Below, piece after piece: positions 1 to 17,930 of a DNA stretch of 64,000 nucleotides. Origin of the DNA: Microvelia longipes (taxonomy: Eukaryota; Arthropoda; Insecta; Hemiptera; Veliidae); assembly GCA_018340805.1 (NCBI GenBank), contig JACMZG010001913.1:8982976-9046975 (forward strand), read 5' to 3'. The notes below the pieces were generated by a model that worked only from the letters and a program-made list of their open reading frames with translations, was not told the DNA's origin and did no database searches. Numbering within the stretch: position 1 is the stretch's first letter; every line of letters starts with the position of its first letter. A program made the position numbers and the translations under genes.

Positions 1-6733
<6,733 letters not shown>

Positions 6734-7905
6734 ATATAATCTTTTATAACTAACATACTGTGTAATAGAATTTTCTTATAAAGCCAAACAAAACACTAAA
6801 ATCTCAGTTAAGTGATTTTTTAAAGAGCAGACTTTTAAAAACTTGATCATCATCAGAGGCAGTGAGATTCTAAAGAGAACCTTCAATAAAACCTTCTTGA
6901 CGCTTCACGGGTCGGCTCGACTCGCTACGGCTTCTTCGCGGCCACTCATTGTATTGACAGACTAAGATAGTTGGCTAACCAAAGTTGAGGTGGGGGACAA
7001 CAGGCTAAGCAGAGCCTGCTTTGGTTACCTTTCCATCCTTTAGCCCCATTAAACAGCTAAGAGATGTCGTAGAGGTTATCGACATAGAGGCAATATCTGT
7101 ATGTCATTAGCGTCATTTAGGATGTTCCGATTGAGCTGAAACTGGTATCATTCGATTAAGCATACCTTTTTTTACATCGGCCTCCATTAGCCATACAGCC
7201 ATTTTATGTCACTAATAAAAAAAATATTTGATTTCTGACTGTCACTTTAGATAAATGTTAATAATAATAATAAATACCAGCATTTTTATGACAAACATAC
7301 ATATTTAACTTTTGGCTCTTTTAAAAAAAAAATTAACAGACAATATGTACTAGAGAAAATATTCAGATAAAGAAAAAGATTAATAAATAAACATTTTTAT
7401 TTAATTAAAAATAATAATTACTCCTTGTGACTACAAGACAGAATTTGTGTGAGATTCAAATTTTCATAATATTTAGGGCTCTAGGGGGTAAAATATTATT
7501 CTTATAAATTTTCTCTAAAACCTTTCTTTTCCCCCGTTTTAGATATTTTAATTATTTTGTGTACCATTCAATTAACATTGTAGAGACATGCTTAAATGCC
7601 AAAAATTAACCATGCCATTTATGCCATTTGTTATTCTTTCAAAGAAAATTGACTACAAGGCATGTATACCTAACTAAAATATGGATTAGGGTACAAAAAA
7701 CATAATTTTTTAACATTCATATTTAATTTATTAACATTAATTTAAAATAAATACGTTACAACATACTTACAAATCAAATGACAAAGAACAGTTAAATATA
7801 AATCTACAATCATTTACAAAAATTGTTAAACAAATACTGCGATATTTACAAAGGAAGAGGTCGACCAATGTGTCAGGAAAACGGAACAATCATTTTAATA
7901 CTCTG
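6734..7905. other. Intergenic, 3' flank of the transporter
   Basis: Contains the probable transporter 3' UTR and AT-rich sequence. No supported gene. A GC-richer patch near 6900-6960 has CGACTCGCTACGGC-type sequence reminiscent of the 5S SINE blocks. Confidence 0.4.
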
Positions 7906-7914
7906 GCAGAACTG

Positions 7915-8240
7915 TGATTTAAAAAATGAGGGTAGACCAATGTATATACTAGAGATAGCTTATTGGTTAAATTTCAAATAACCACTAGGAAAACCTCATC
8001 ATCAGATGATGATAAATAATTGTAACAGATTATATTAATCGAGAACATAGAAATGCAAGAAAAGGCGACAAAAGTTGAATTACTATAACCTTAACACACT
8101 CTTCCAGGTGGCGAAAAGAAGGTAACACAGAGCCCCTGAGAGCCCAATGTATTGATATTGTGTATGCTATATCTATTAATATATTTTTCTATGACTGTAA
8201 AAATGCTTTTCAGTCCTAATGTATTGAGGCAGTTTATGCC
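7915..8240 (+). repeat. Dispersed repeat, copy 1 (partner 9700-10030)
   Basis: Shares ACACAGAGCCCCTGAGAGCC and the flanking order of motifs with 9700-10030. Its end carries a degenerate unit of the form CCTAATGTATTGAG..TATGC that recurs to 8650. Confidence 0.6.
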
Positions 8241-8245
8241 TCATC

Positions 8246-8607
<362 letters not shown>

Positions 8608-8609
<2 letters not shown>

Positions 8610-9699
8610 CTAAAAAAATGGTTCACTCCTAATGAATTGAGATATGCTCCGTCTAATAAACTATCTCCATTAAAATACTGATTTCTGATTGGTTAAGCAA
8701 AAGAGCTTGTTATGCATGTAGTAAGGTAGAGTAATCAGCCAATCAATTTGTTTAAGTCAACACCCCCTGCTCTCTTTACATTGTTTATTCTTTGGACTAT
8801 TTCATTCAAGCGATGTACTCTAGTGTCGTACATATGCCAGTACTTGAGTCATTCTTGTGATATTGCATTTAGTCCCATCGTAATTGCGGTAAGGGTGTCT
8901 TGATAAAGAGTAAAAGTGATATACAATAGATATTCCATTTTACGGATAAAACACCAATAATAACAAATAGCTTGTATTGACCATACGTATAAAAACCAGT
9001 AAAGAGTTATGAAGTTTTGGTCATAATAAATAAAAACAACATTTAAGCTTTGGACCGTACGATCAGGTCTTCATCAGAAAGTGTTTAACAACAAACTAAA
9101 GAAGTTAACAGATAAGGTATCTAAATATAGCTAGTTGTGTATACTATCGAAGAATGAACTACAAACTAAACGAAGATCTAGCCACGGGGCTTAACATTAG
9201 GGTTATTTGTTAAAGAAAATAACTATAGAATTATTAAAAATTTAACTAATTATGAGAAAGTATTAACTCATTAGTAGTCAAACATGACCAAATCCTCATA
9301 TACCTTTTCAGTTTAATTCTCCACGAAACCTTCATTATTACAGAGCCAGATTTTGATCCCTTCATCGGCACTAATGGTGATCGACTTATCAAAAACTTTT
9401 TTCATAGATAACAATTCGTGGAAGAAAGTTAAGTGTTTTATTTGGTTTGTCCTCTCAGTTTAAATAGCAACTCTCCTAACGTTCTTATGACACGTTGGTC
9501 GATCTTATTTAGAGGCATTATCTTTGAACTTCTGTTTCAAGCTTAAAACAGAAGTCAAGCATGACTAGTATTTTGATTTTGAAAATTATACAATTTTCCA
9601 AAAAAACTTATTTTACTGATCATAAGTAGAAAAATATAAGTACTGTTTTTATCCGAATTTCAGTTCATTGATTTTAGCTTCCTTAAGGCAAGGTAACTA
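8608..9699. other. Intergenic, with half of a duplicated segment
   Basis: 9107-9195 (AAGTTAACAGATAAGGTATC through GAAGATCTAGCCACGGGG) recurs at about 10040-10140, so the block 9107-10140 is bounded by a direct repeat. A - strand open stretch at about 9352-9475 (MKKVFDKSITISADEGIKIW..) is unassigned. Confidence 0.5.
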
Positions 9700-10204
9700 A
9701 AGCAGTTACAGAGATATATTACTAGAGGGGCCCTATTGGTTGAATTTTGAAACATCGAAAAAGTAACCTGACCACATTCGTGACCACATGATTATCATTA
9801 TCATCAAACAAACAGAACAAAAAAACAGTAAAATTATATAGTAGAATGTTTAAAATACAAATCACAACACAAACAATCTGTGGGAAGCCCAAAACAATTG
9901 ATTAATTATAACCTCAACTCCCTCTTGGAGGAGGTTTCAATGAGGTTACACAGAGCCCCTGAGAGCCCCACTAAAATTGTTTCAGGCCTCTCAATGTATT
10001 AAGATAGGCTATGCTCCCTCTAATATATACCTCTATGAAAGCAGTTAACAGAAAGAAACAGATAATGTACCTAAACATAGCTAGTTGTATATACTATCGA
10101 AGAATGAACTACAAACTAAAAGAAGATCTAGACACGGGGGCTAGATCTTCTGATTTGTTTTCAGCTTATTTGACTGGTAGGTATAAAGAAACGTTGGTTA
10201 AACC
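9700..10204 (+). repeat. Dispersed repeat, copy 2, plus duplicated segment
   Basis: Second copy of the 7915-8240 repeat, followed at 10040-10140 by the second copy of the 9107-9195 block. The match by eye is clear but has small differences. Confidence 0.6.
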
Positions 10205-10345
10205 CAAGGATCTCTAATAAAGAGAATGGCGCGATAAGGGGACATTACTGACCCCATAAACATTTTATGAGATAGAGAAATAAAAGCAAACTTACCTTCC
10301 ATGGAAAGGTAACAGCAAGAAACACGAAAATCAAATTTTGTAACA
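10205..10345 (+). mobile_element. hAT-like MITE family B, diverged left part
   Basis: CAAGGATCTCTAATAAAGAG, ACTGACCCCATAAAC and GAGATAGAGAAATAAAAGCA follow the family B order. Right-half family sequence (GGAAACCGTTAG.., GACCAGCGCAG) reappears at 11005-11080. One element may therefore have been expanded by the minisatellite between. Confidence 0.6.
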
Positions 10346-10482
10346 AGGATAAGACGAGTTTAACACTTTAATTGCCATTTAAATAATCAACCTTAATTAT
10401 TTTTAATAGAAATATTAAGATATGAGATGGTAAAAAGCAAAATAAAGTTTATTATTTTTTAATTTGTTATTAACCTACAAAG

Positions 10483-10920
10483 GTAATTCGTAGTAAGGTT
10501 TAATTGGAAATAGGTTTAATAGGTAACCTACAATAGGTAATTCGTAGGTAAGGTTTAATTGGAAATAGGTTAATAGGTAACCTACAATAGGTAATTCGTA
10601 GGTAAGGTTTAATTGAAATAGGATAGTTACTACAATAGGTAATTCGTAGGTAAGGTTAATTGGAAATAGGTTTAATAGGTAACCTACAATAGGTAATTCG
10701 TAGGTAAGGTTTAATGGAAATAGGTTTAATAGGTAACCTACAATAGGTAATTCGTAGGTAAGGTTTAATTGGAAATAGGTTTAATAGGTAACCTACAATA
10801 GGTAATTCGTAGGTAAGGTTTAATTGGAAATAGGTTCAATAGGTAACCTACAATAGGTAATTCGTAGGTAAGGTTTAATAGGTAATAGCAATAATAGGTA
10901 ACCTACAATAGGTAATTTGT
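10483..10920. repeat. Minisatellite, about 55-bp unit
   Basis: About eight tandem units of AGGTAACCTACAATAGGTAA, TTCGTAGGTAAGGTTTAATT, GGAAATAGG. Units differ mainly by small deletions. Confidence 0.9.
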
Positions 10921-12000
10921 CGAAAGGTTTTTGTAATTTAAAGCCTTGTGAGCCGTTAATTGTAAATAAATAAATAAAGGCTTTTCATATTTGTTTGTAA
11001 CCTACTATAGGAAACCGTTAGTTGGAAGGTAAGTTTACCTCTAAATTTAAGACCAGCGCAGTAAATGTAATTATTGAAAGCAAGTGCAGATCGTACCAAT
11101 CATTTGCAGTTTATTTTTGGTTATAAAAATAGTAAACTGACCATTACAGTCTATCGTTTAGTTTAAAAATCTTGACAGGTCAGTTTAGACACACGTGATT
11201 CTTAAGAAAAAAATCTCTACAAGAAGGGAACGGGAAAAAACTATGTAAACAAATCAGGTTATTTTTACCCGTATTTCTTGGCGATTTTTTTACATTTCTT
11301 TTGTGTAGTTTTATTTTAAAATATCATTTTAATATTAATTTGAAATTAGTTTTCAAAACGGTCTAATCAAAAGAAGAACCACAAACAAAGTGAACGATTG
11401 CCGGGAAGAAGGTTTTTCCCTACAGCGGTTATTGTGGTAGGGATTTTTTCTTTTTAAGTGAGAGGTTGGCAGCGGCTTCTCTGATTGGTCAATCCCCAAA
11501 ATACTTATGACCTTGAGGATTTTTAAACTAAACTATAGACTGTAATTGTTTTTTTTTAAGTACACCATCTTCATCACTCATTGAAAAAAATATTATTAAT
11601 AGTAATAACATCACTAACTTTGTTTTGCCACCAAAAACCTTTAAAAATTCCTACCTGGCCAAAAGTCACTTTTTGGCTTAAATGCCATATGCAGTAGCTA
11701 AACAGGAAACAGTATTCATATTTATTAGGAATATTATTCCATACTTCTCGTGAACAGTAAATTCAAGTTTGTTCAGAAATAAAAAAAACTTTGTATGTAG
11801 ACATGACAGCAATATACGCGTGGTATATTGGCTCATACAACGTAATTAATACTGCCAAAATTACAAATATCACTTGAACATATTTCCCTATTAACATATG
11901 TACAAAAAAAAGTCTTAACATGGTATTATGGCAAACATTAACAACTTAGCATTTAATACTACTTGTGCATAGAAAACCTTAATAACAATAATTGGAGGAT
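10921..12000. other. Intergenic, no gene supported
   Basis: Starts with a family B-like right half (about 11005-11180). The remainder is AT-rich with no supported coding or RNA gene. Confidence 0.4.
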
Positions 12001-12012
12001 TACTTGACAATA

Positions 12013-12246
12013 TCCTTAGAGTGAGCGTGAATGGAGTCCATTATAAATAATGAAAGAAAAGAAGTCTCTCCACAAAATAAAACTTTATTTTGTGTCTGAC
12101 TCTCATATCTAATAGAAAAACATAGACTCACATCTCTTCTTCTTTACATCTCAACGGTTTTGCACTGATGATGGCCTCTAGTTAGATTGAATGCGCTTTG
12201 CCAATAAAGTTTTATTTTGTGAAGAGACTTCTGTTCTTTCATTATT
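12013..12246. mobile_element. Short inverted-repeat element (MITE)
   Basis: Inverted ends of about 45 bp: AAATAATGAAAGAA..GAAGTCTCTCCACAAAATAA at 12045, and its inverse ending near 12249. A 13-bp direct repeat (TACTTGACAATAT at 12001, TACTTGACGATAT at 12247) lies on either side and may be an aged target duplication. Confidence 0.65.
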
Positions 12247-12414
12247 TACTTGACGATATTTCATTGCATCAGAAACTGGCATTAGTTATAAAGGGAGTAC
12301 TCAAATGGAATGATTAGGATGTTACACATTCTTAGATGCAGGTTTGGCTCAAATAATCTTCCAAAAAAATTTTGTGTAATATTGTAACAAATATGTAGCA
12401 ATGGCGTAACAAAA

Positions 12415-12600
12415 AAATCCGATACGGGGTACCTCGGAACTTTTCTTAACCTAATCGGATTCACAATGCTCATCCTCCATACTTCGGACTCGCTTCGCTC
12501 GTCCTCAGATAGTAAACGCGTTTGTTTTATTTCCAGCGATAACCTATCCAGGCACTCACCTCTCTCGATGCTACTTAACTTTTTCAATAATAAAAAGCCA
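12415..12600 (-). mobile_element. 5S-rRNA-derived SINE family C, copy with head
   Basis: On the - strand it reads AAGTTAAGTAGCATCGAGAG, GGTGAGTGCCTGGATAGGTT, ATCGCTGGAAATA. This aligns with the 3' half of 5S rRNA (internal promoter region). GACGAGCGAAGCGAGTCC and the AAGTTCCGAGGTACCCCGTA tail follow. A 126-codon - strand frame covering it is a by-product. Confidence 0.75.
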
Positions 12601-12859
12601 TGAGTTATATTAATGAGTAATATTCCGGAGGTAAAATAATTAGCATGTGTGCCTGCTACCACCCAGCCAGTATAGGTTCAACCCTGAGTGAGACCCTTAG
12701 GATTTTAATGCGAAGGATAGAAAGCATTTCACATGCCATCCTTCTAATGAGCATTAAGCCGGTGGTTCCGAGTCTGTGCGATGTCAGGTACTTGTAAAAT
12801 ATCCCTAACCCTAAATGAACCTAGGTTTAGGGAAAATTTAGGACCCTTAATAGCAGTTA

Positions 12860-12875
12860 ATATAATATAATATAA

Positions 12876-12946
<71 letters not shown>

Positions 12947-12953
12947 ATATATA
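12860..12953. repeat. (TA)n tract, 5' flank of Gypsy element 1
   Basis: Simple TA repeat ending directly at the TGTAAAG start of the 5' LTR. Confidence 0.95.
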
Positions 12954-13232
12954 TGTAAAGACAAGATTGTCTTTTGTTTTCTCTCAGCTGTTTATTTTTA
13001 TTTAAGAAGTGACATTCTGTTTTAGTTATTTTATTTTGATTTCGTTTTCATTGTTGATTATGTATTGAAGAGATTAATAGCCTGTTATTTAATTGTTCTT
13101 TCAGGTAGGTCTAACATTTGTATTTCGTTACATTTAATATTGATTTAAGCAGTTATTGTAAATGTTGTTGTTGTTATTAATTACACATTGGGTTCTTTCA
13201 GATCAAATAAATCAGGCCTTTTATTAATCTAA
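12954..13232 (+). repeat. 5' LTR of Gypsy element 1
   Basis: Matches 17571-17850 nearly end to end, with small indels (for example an extra GAT in the 3' copy near GTTGTTGATGTTG). Confidence 0.92.
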
Positions 13233-13262
13233 CTTAGAAATTAAATAACAAGTTATTTGGAG

Positions 13263-14460
13263 ATGAATAAGATTGGCTCGACTTCTGGAACTATGGATAC
13301 AGGTAAACTATTTATCCATATTATTAAACGAGGGGATAATATTTTGAATTAGCTGGTTTATCGGAAAATAAACAGTTGTGGTATAACCTACCACTTGAAT
13401 ACAAAGATTTAAAACTGCATCGAGTTTTGTCATCAAAGCAGACCATAAAAAGCACCATTGATGCCATTAAACCAATTAATGGTTATCGTAAAATAGGAAT
13501 CAGAGTAGACGAGGAGTTAAAGAAAGGAGTATTTTGACGCCGATGACAATTTGTGTTATTTAAATATTCCTCTTGAAGAATCAGACGTTGCTATGGAGAC
13601 GCTTGTCATAAACAAGTCAGAAGATGAATTTTTTTGCTAAAACGAATAAAAGAGTTGGAAGCTAAACTAAACTTAAATGATGAATTAAAATTACATGAAA
13701 TTGAAAATAAATTATTTTGGAAAAATTAATAAAAAACAAAATGCTGAAGATTGGCTCAATAGGTTTAAAAGTGAGTGTAGGAGACATAAAGTCTTTAACG
13801 CAACAAACATGATTGAAATACTTCGTTTCTTTGTTGCTGGTTCGCCAAAAGATTGGTACGAAGCAAATTTGAAAAAAATTGGATTAATAAATTGGTCAGA
13901 TTGGAAAAATTCTTTTTTAAAGGTTTTCATAGACAAAGGTTGGAGTAAGGTTCGATCAGCATACAATTATAAAATTTGGGGGGTTCTTTAGTTGACTATG
14001 CTTTAGCAAAGAAAGCTTATGTCTAGATATTGAGAAAGATGCTACAGTGAAGTCGAGAATTAATATGATTGTTGTTGGTTTGCCATTGGTCGTACAAAAT
14101 AGATTGGATAGAGAAGAAATAACATCAGTTGAAATGTTGTTTACCGAATTAAGAAAACTTGATGAATCTTTTGCTAAGCCAAAAGGCTTGAATGAAGTTA
14201 ACACTGTAAGAAAAGCCATGCCTTTAAAACATAACTCAAATAATAGCATAAAGAAGAACTTTGATGCCAGCAATAAGAAGCCTTGTTACATATGTGAAGG
14301 ACTAGGATGGAAAAATCGCTATCATCCAACTAGTGATTGCAGAAACAAAGAACTTCAGGATTATAAAAAGAAAATTAACTGGAACTATAACGAAGATAAA
14401 TCTCAGGAAGAAGATGAAATGATGAAAATTAAAATCGATAGAAAATCTTTAAACGAATAA
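13263..14460 (+). pseudogene. Gypsy element 1 gag region, frameshifted
   Basis: Begins ATGAATAAGATTGGC, then breaks. Open pieces at 13695-13991 and 14047-14460 read as a retrotransposon capsid region (AEDWLNRFKSECRRH, SPKDWYEAN, WKNSFLKVF). A zinc knuckle follows: CYIC, nine residues, H, four residues, C. This is a CCHC variant with a longer than usual gap, as in some insect Gypsy elements. Gag packages the element RNA. Confidence 0.8.
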
Positions 14461-14499
14461 ACCCGGGAAAATTGAATGCATTGATAAGGTTAAATGTAA

Positions 14500-17400
14500 T
14501 TATAGATAATAAATTGAAAGTAAAAGCGGTTTACGATAGTGGTTCAAATGTTAGTTTAATTAATGAAAAAATTATCGATATTTTTAAAAACTAGTTTAGT
14601 AAACAATAAAAATGCATTTAAAACAATCAATGGATTCAATTTTAGTACAGCCCGGGCAAATGTACAAGTAAAGATTGGTAATTTAACAAATACTTTAACT
14701 ACTTATGTGGTTAAAAATAATTTCTCTTATGACTTATTACTTGGCCTAGACGCAATAAAGAAGTTTAAATTGATTCAAGACGAAAAGTTAAATATTTTAC
14801 AAAGGAATCATGATGAGGATATAATTATAATAGAAGAAAGAGACAAGATGTCTAATGATAAAAAAGGTAACCTAGATGAATATTTTACAGAAGAATTAAA
14901 TGAAATAGATGAAAATAATGAAGTAAATTTTAATGAATATATTAATGTTGAAAATTTGAAGCTAAATTAGATCACATTATAGATGAAGATAAAAAGAAGG
15001 AAATTTTAGATTTGATAGAAAAATATAAGCATATATTTGCCAAGAATAAATATGATGTTGGAAAAGTGGTCTCCAAAGAAGCTGAAATAAAATTGATTAG
15101 AGATGAATATGTTACTGCAAGACCATACAAATGTTCCATTCCTGACGAAGCAGAGATTAAGACTCAGGTTAAGAAATTACTGGAAGCAGATTTAATTGAA
15201 GAATCCGATTCACCATTGCTTCACCTGTAACACTTGCATATATAAGAAAGATGATGGTCGTAGGACTAGATTATGCATTGACTTCCGGCGTCTGAATAAG
15301 TTAGTTGTTCCTGAATGCTACCCATTTCCAACAATAAATGATGTCATTGATAAAGTATCTCAATGCAATATTTTACAGTGCTTGACATAAATTCAGCGTT
15401 TTGGTGTATTGTGTTAAAACTTAAAGATAGGGAAAAGACTTCCTTTATCACGAAATTCGGAAAATTCATGTTTAAAGTTTTACCATTTGGTTTTAAGAAT
15501 GCGCCTGCGATATTTCAGCGAATTCTATCAAATATTATAAGAAGGAATAATCTAGATGATTTTTGTATTAACTATATAGATGACATTTTAATTTTTCTCG
15601 TTCATGGCAGGAGCATATTAGACACATTGAAAGATTTTTGCAAGCTATCGTGGAGGAAGGATTTAAATTGAAATTAATAAAGTGTAAATTTGCGGCAAAG
15701 TCTGTTAAATACCTCGGTCACATCATTGAAGAAAATAAAGTTTCGCCGGCGCATGAGAATCTAGTAGCTATAAGAAATCTAAAAAGACCAACAGATAAAT
15801 CCGGTGTCAGAAGTGTTTTGGGATCCATTAATTTTTACCTAAAATATATTGAAAATAGTGCTCAAAAGTTTGAACCTCTGCACAGACTTCTTAGGAAAAA
15901 TGTTGAATTTCATTGGTCTCAAGATTGTGAAAACAGTTTTAATTTAATAAAAGAATATCTATGTTCCCGTCCTATTTTAGCTATATATGACCAAGATAAA
16001 GAAGTTTTCATTGAAACTGATGCCAGTTTTAAAGGTATTGGAGCTACTTTAAAGCAACCTCAGTCTGATGGTGTCATCCTGTTGCATATTTTTCAAGAAA
16101 ACTGTCAGAAAAAAAAGAAAATGGACATAATTCATCTTGAATGCAAAGCCATTAAAGATTCTATTAAGTATTGGCAATATTACCTGATCGGTCGAGAGTT
16201 TACTGTATGCAGTGATCACAAACCTTTGGAAAATTTAAAAACAAAATGTCGAACTGATGAAATTTTAGGGGACTTGGTTCATTATTTATCTCAATTTAAT
16301 TTTAGAATAATATACAAAAAGGGAAAAGAAAATATTATGGCAGATCTACTCTCTAGATATCCAGTTTTAGAATACTTTGAAAATGAAGATGTGATAGAAG
16401 TGGTTAATTTAATTGAAAAACCAGCGATAATCCAGGATCAAAATAATAACATTTCTTTGCTAAATGCTGCAAAGAAGACCGAAAGACGTGGTGGCATTAC
16501 TTATAAGAATTTAAATGAAAAATCTAGAATATTTGTTTCTGAGCAGTTTGGTTTAAAATTACTAAAAAAAGTACATGAGCATTATGGACACATTGGAGTC
16601 AACAAAATGAAAGATAAAATAAGACCATTTTACTATTTTAAAAATTTTGATTCGATAATTGAAGAATTTTGTAAAAGTTGTAAAGTTTGTGTGGAGAATA
16701 AAACTAGAAGAAGCCGGATCATAGGATTAATGTCAAAACTTGGCCCAGCTACAGAGCCATACGAAATAATGTCAATCGATACGGTTGGTGGATTCGCTGG
16801 TAATAGATCACCAAAAAAGTTTATGCATATATTGGTAGATCATTTCAGTCGATACGCCTGGATTTCTACAACAAAAAGGCAATGTGCATCCGATTTTATA
16901 AATTTAATAGATCCTATTGCTAAAAAGAATAATATCAAAATCATTTTAGCTGATCAATACTCTGGCATAAATTCGTTTGAACTTAAAAAGTATCTAACGC
17001 AAAAGAAAATTCAGTTAATTTTTACATGTGTTGACTGTCCTCAATCCAATGGGCTGAATGAAAGACTGAACCAAACTCTTGTGAATAGAATTAGATGTAA
17101 GATTAACAGTGGAGATACGAGAGCTTGGTCTACTGTAGCAAATGATTGTGTCAAGGAGTATAACAAAACCATACACAGCTCTACCAAATTTGAACCTGAG
17201 TATCTACTTTATGGAAAAACATCAGACATAACTCCGATTGATTTTTTACCTCATAGGGACTTATTGAAGACCGCAAGCAAGCATACGAGAATTCAACGAA
17301 AAGTTTTTTATTGAACAAGACAAGAGTTGACAAAAATCGAAAAGAGTATGAATTTAGAGTTGGAGATCTTGTTTACATAGAAAATGGAAGTAAGCTTAAT

Positions 17401-17550
17401 CGAAAAAAGATGGATAAGGTGAGGATTGGGCCATTCAAAATTTTAAAGAAAGTATCTCCGTTATTCTATGAAGTAGATAGCGGAAAAAGAAATAAGGAGT
17501 CTAATTTTTTCCACAGCAATAAATTGTCACTTTACAGTCAGTCACAATAA
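14500..17550 (+). pseudogene. Gypsy element 1 pol region: PR-RT-RH-IN, frameshifted
   Basis: The protease site YDSGSNVS lies near 14535, with LLLGLDAI further on. Reverse transcriptase shows RLCIDFRRLN (15265), VLPFGFKNAP (15475) and the catalytic YIDD (15568). RNase H has FIETDAS (16010) and CSDHKPL. Integrase has a zinc finger (HEHYGHIG, then CKSCKVC) and a D,D-35-E core: SIDTVGG (16775), LADQYSG (16948) and NERLNQT (17055). The longest intact piece, 15638-17314, is 558 codons and covers late RT to integrase. Frames shift near 14560, 15000, 15215, 15375 and 15650. Confidence 0.92.
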
Positions 17551-17570
17551 AGTGACTTGAGGGGGGGAGG

Positions 17571-17845
17571 TGTAAAGACAAGATTGTCTTTTGTTTTCTC
17601 TCAGCTGTTTATTTTTATTTAAGAAGTGACATTCTGTTTTAGTTTATTTTATTTTGATTTCGTTTTCATTGTTGATTATGTATAGAAGAGATTAATAGCC
17701 TGTTATTTAATTGTTCTTTCAGGTAGGTCTAACATTTGTATTTTGTTTCATTTAATATTGATTTAAGCAGTTATTGTAAATGTTGTTGATGTTGTTATTA
17801 ATTACACATTTGTTCTTTCAGATCAAATAAATCAGGCCTTTTTAA

Positions 17846-17850
<5 letters not shown>
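17571..17850 (+). repeat. 3' LTR of Gypsy element 1
   Basis: Preceded by the polypurine tract at 17558-17570 and followed directly by (TA)n. Confidence 0.92.
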
Positions 17851-17923
<73 letters not shown>

Positions 17924-17930
17924 TATATAT
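17851..17930. repeat. (TA)n tract between Gypsy 1 and the giant palindrome
   Basis: Simple TA repeat separating two mobile elements. Confidence 0.95.

Larger units (their letters stand above)
12954..17850 (+). mobile_element. Ty3/Gypsy LTR retrotransposon 1, degenerate
   Basis: LTRs of about 280 bp at 12954-13232 and 17571-17850 begin TGTAAAGACAAG and end CTTTTTAATCTAA-like. A purine run GAGGGGGGGAGG directly precedes the 3' LTR. The internal region reads gag, protease, reverse transcriptase, RNase H, integrase: the Ty3/Gypsy order. The frame changes at least five times, so no full protein is made from this copy as assembled. Both flanks are (TA)n, so the target duplication cannot be distinguished from the repeat. 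No envelope-like frame follows integrase. The two LTRs differ at a few positions, so insertion is not very recent, or the sequence has errors. Confidence 0.93.

Noticed and set aside
9352..9475. - strand coding exon (MKKVFDKSITISADEG..)
   Set aside because: Open and protein-like, but short, with no clear acceptor and no recognised family.
12282..12662. 126-codon - strand ORF
   Set aside because: Runs through a 5S-derived SINE; no conserved domain, no splice support.
12640..12810. Second tRNA-derived SINE (box-B-like GGTTCAACCCTGAG)
   Set aside because: No convincing box A at the right distance and no tail, so not listed.
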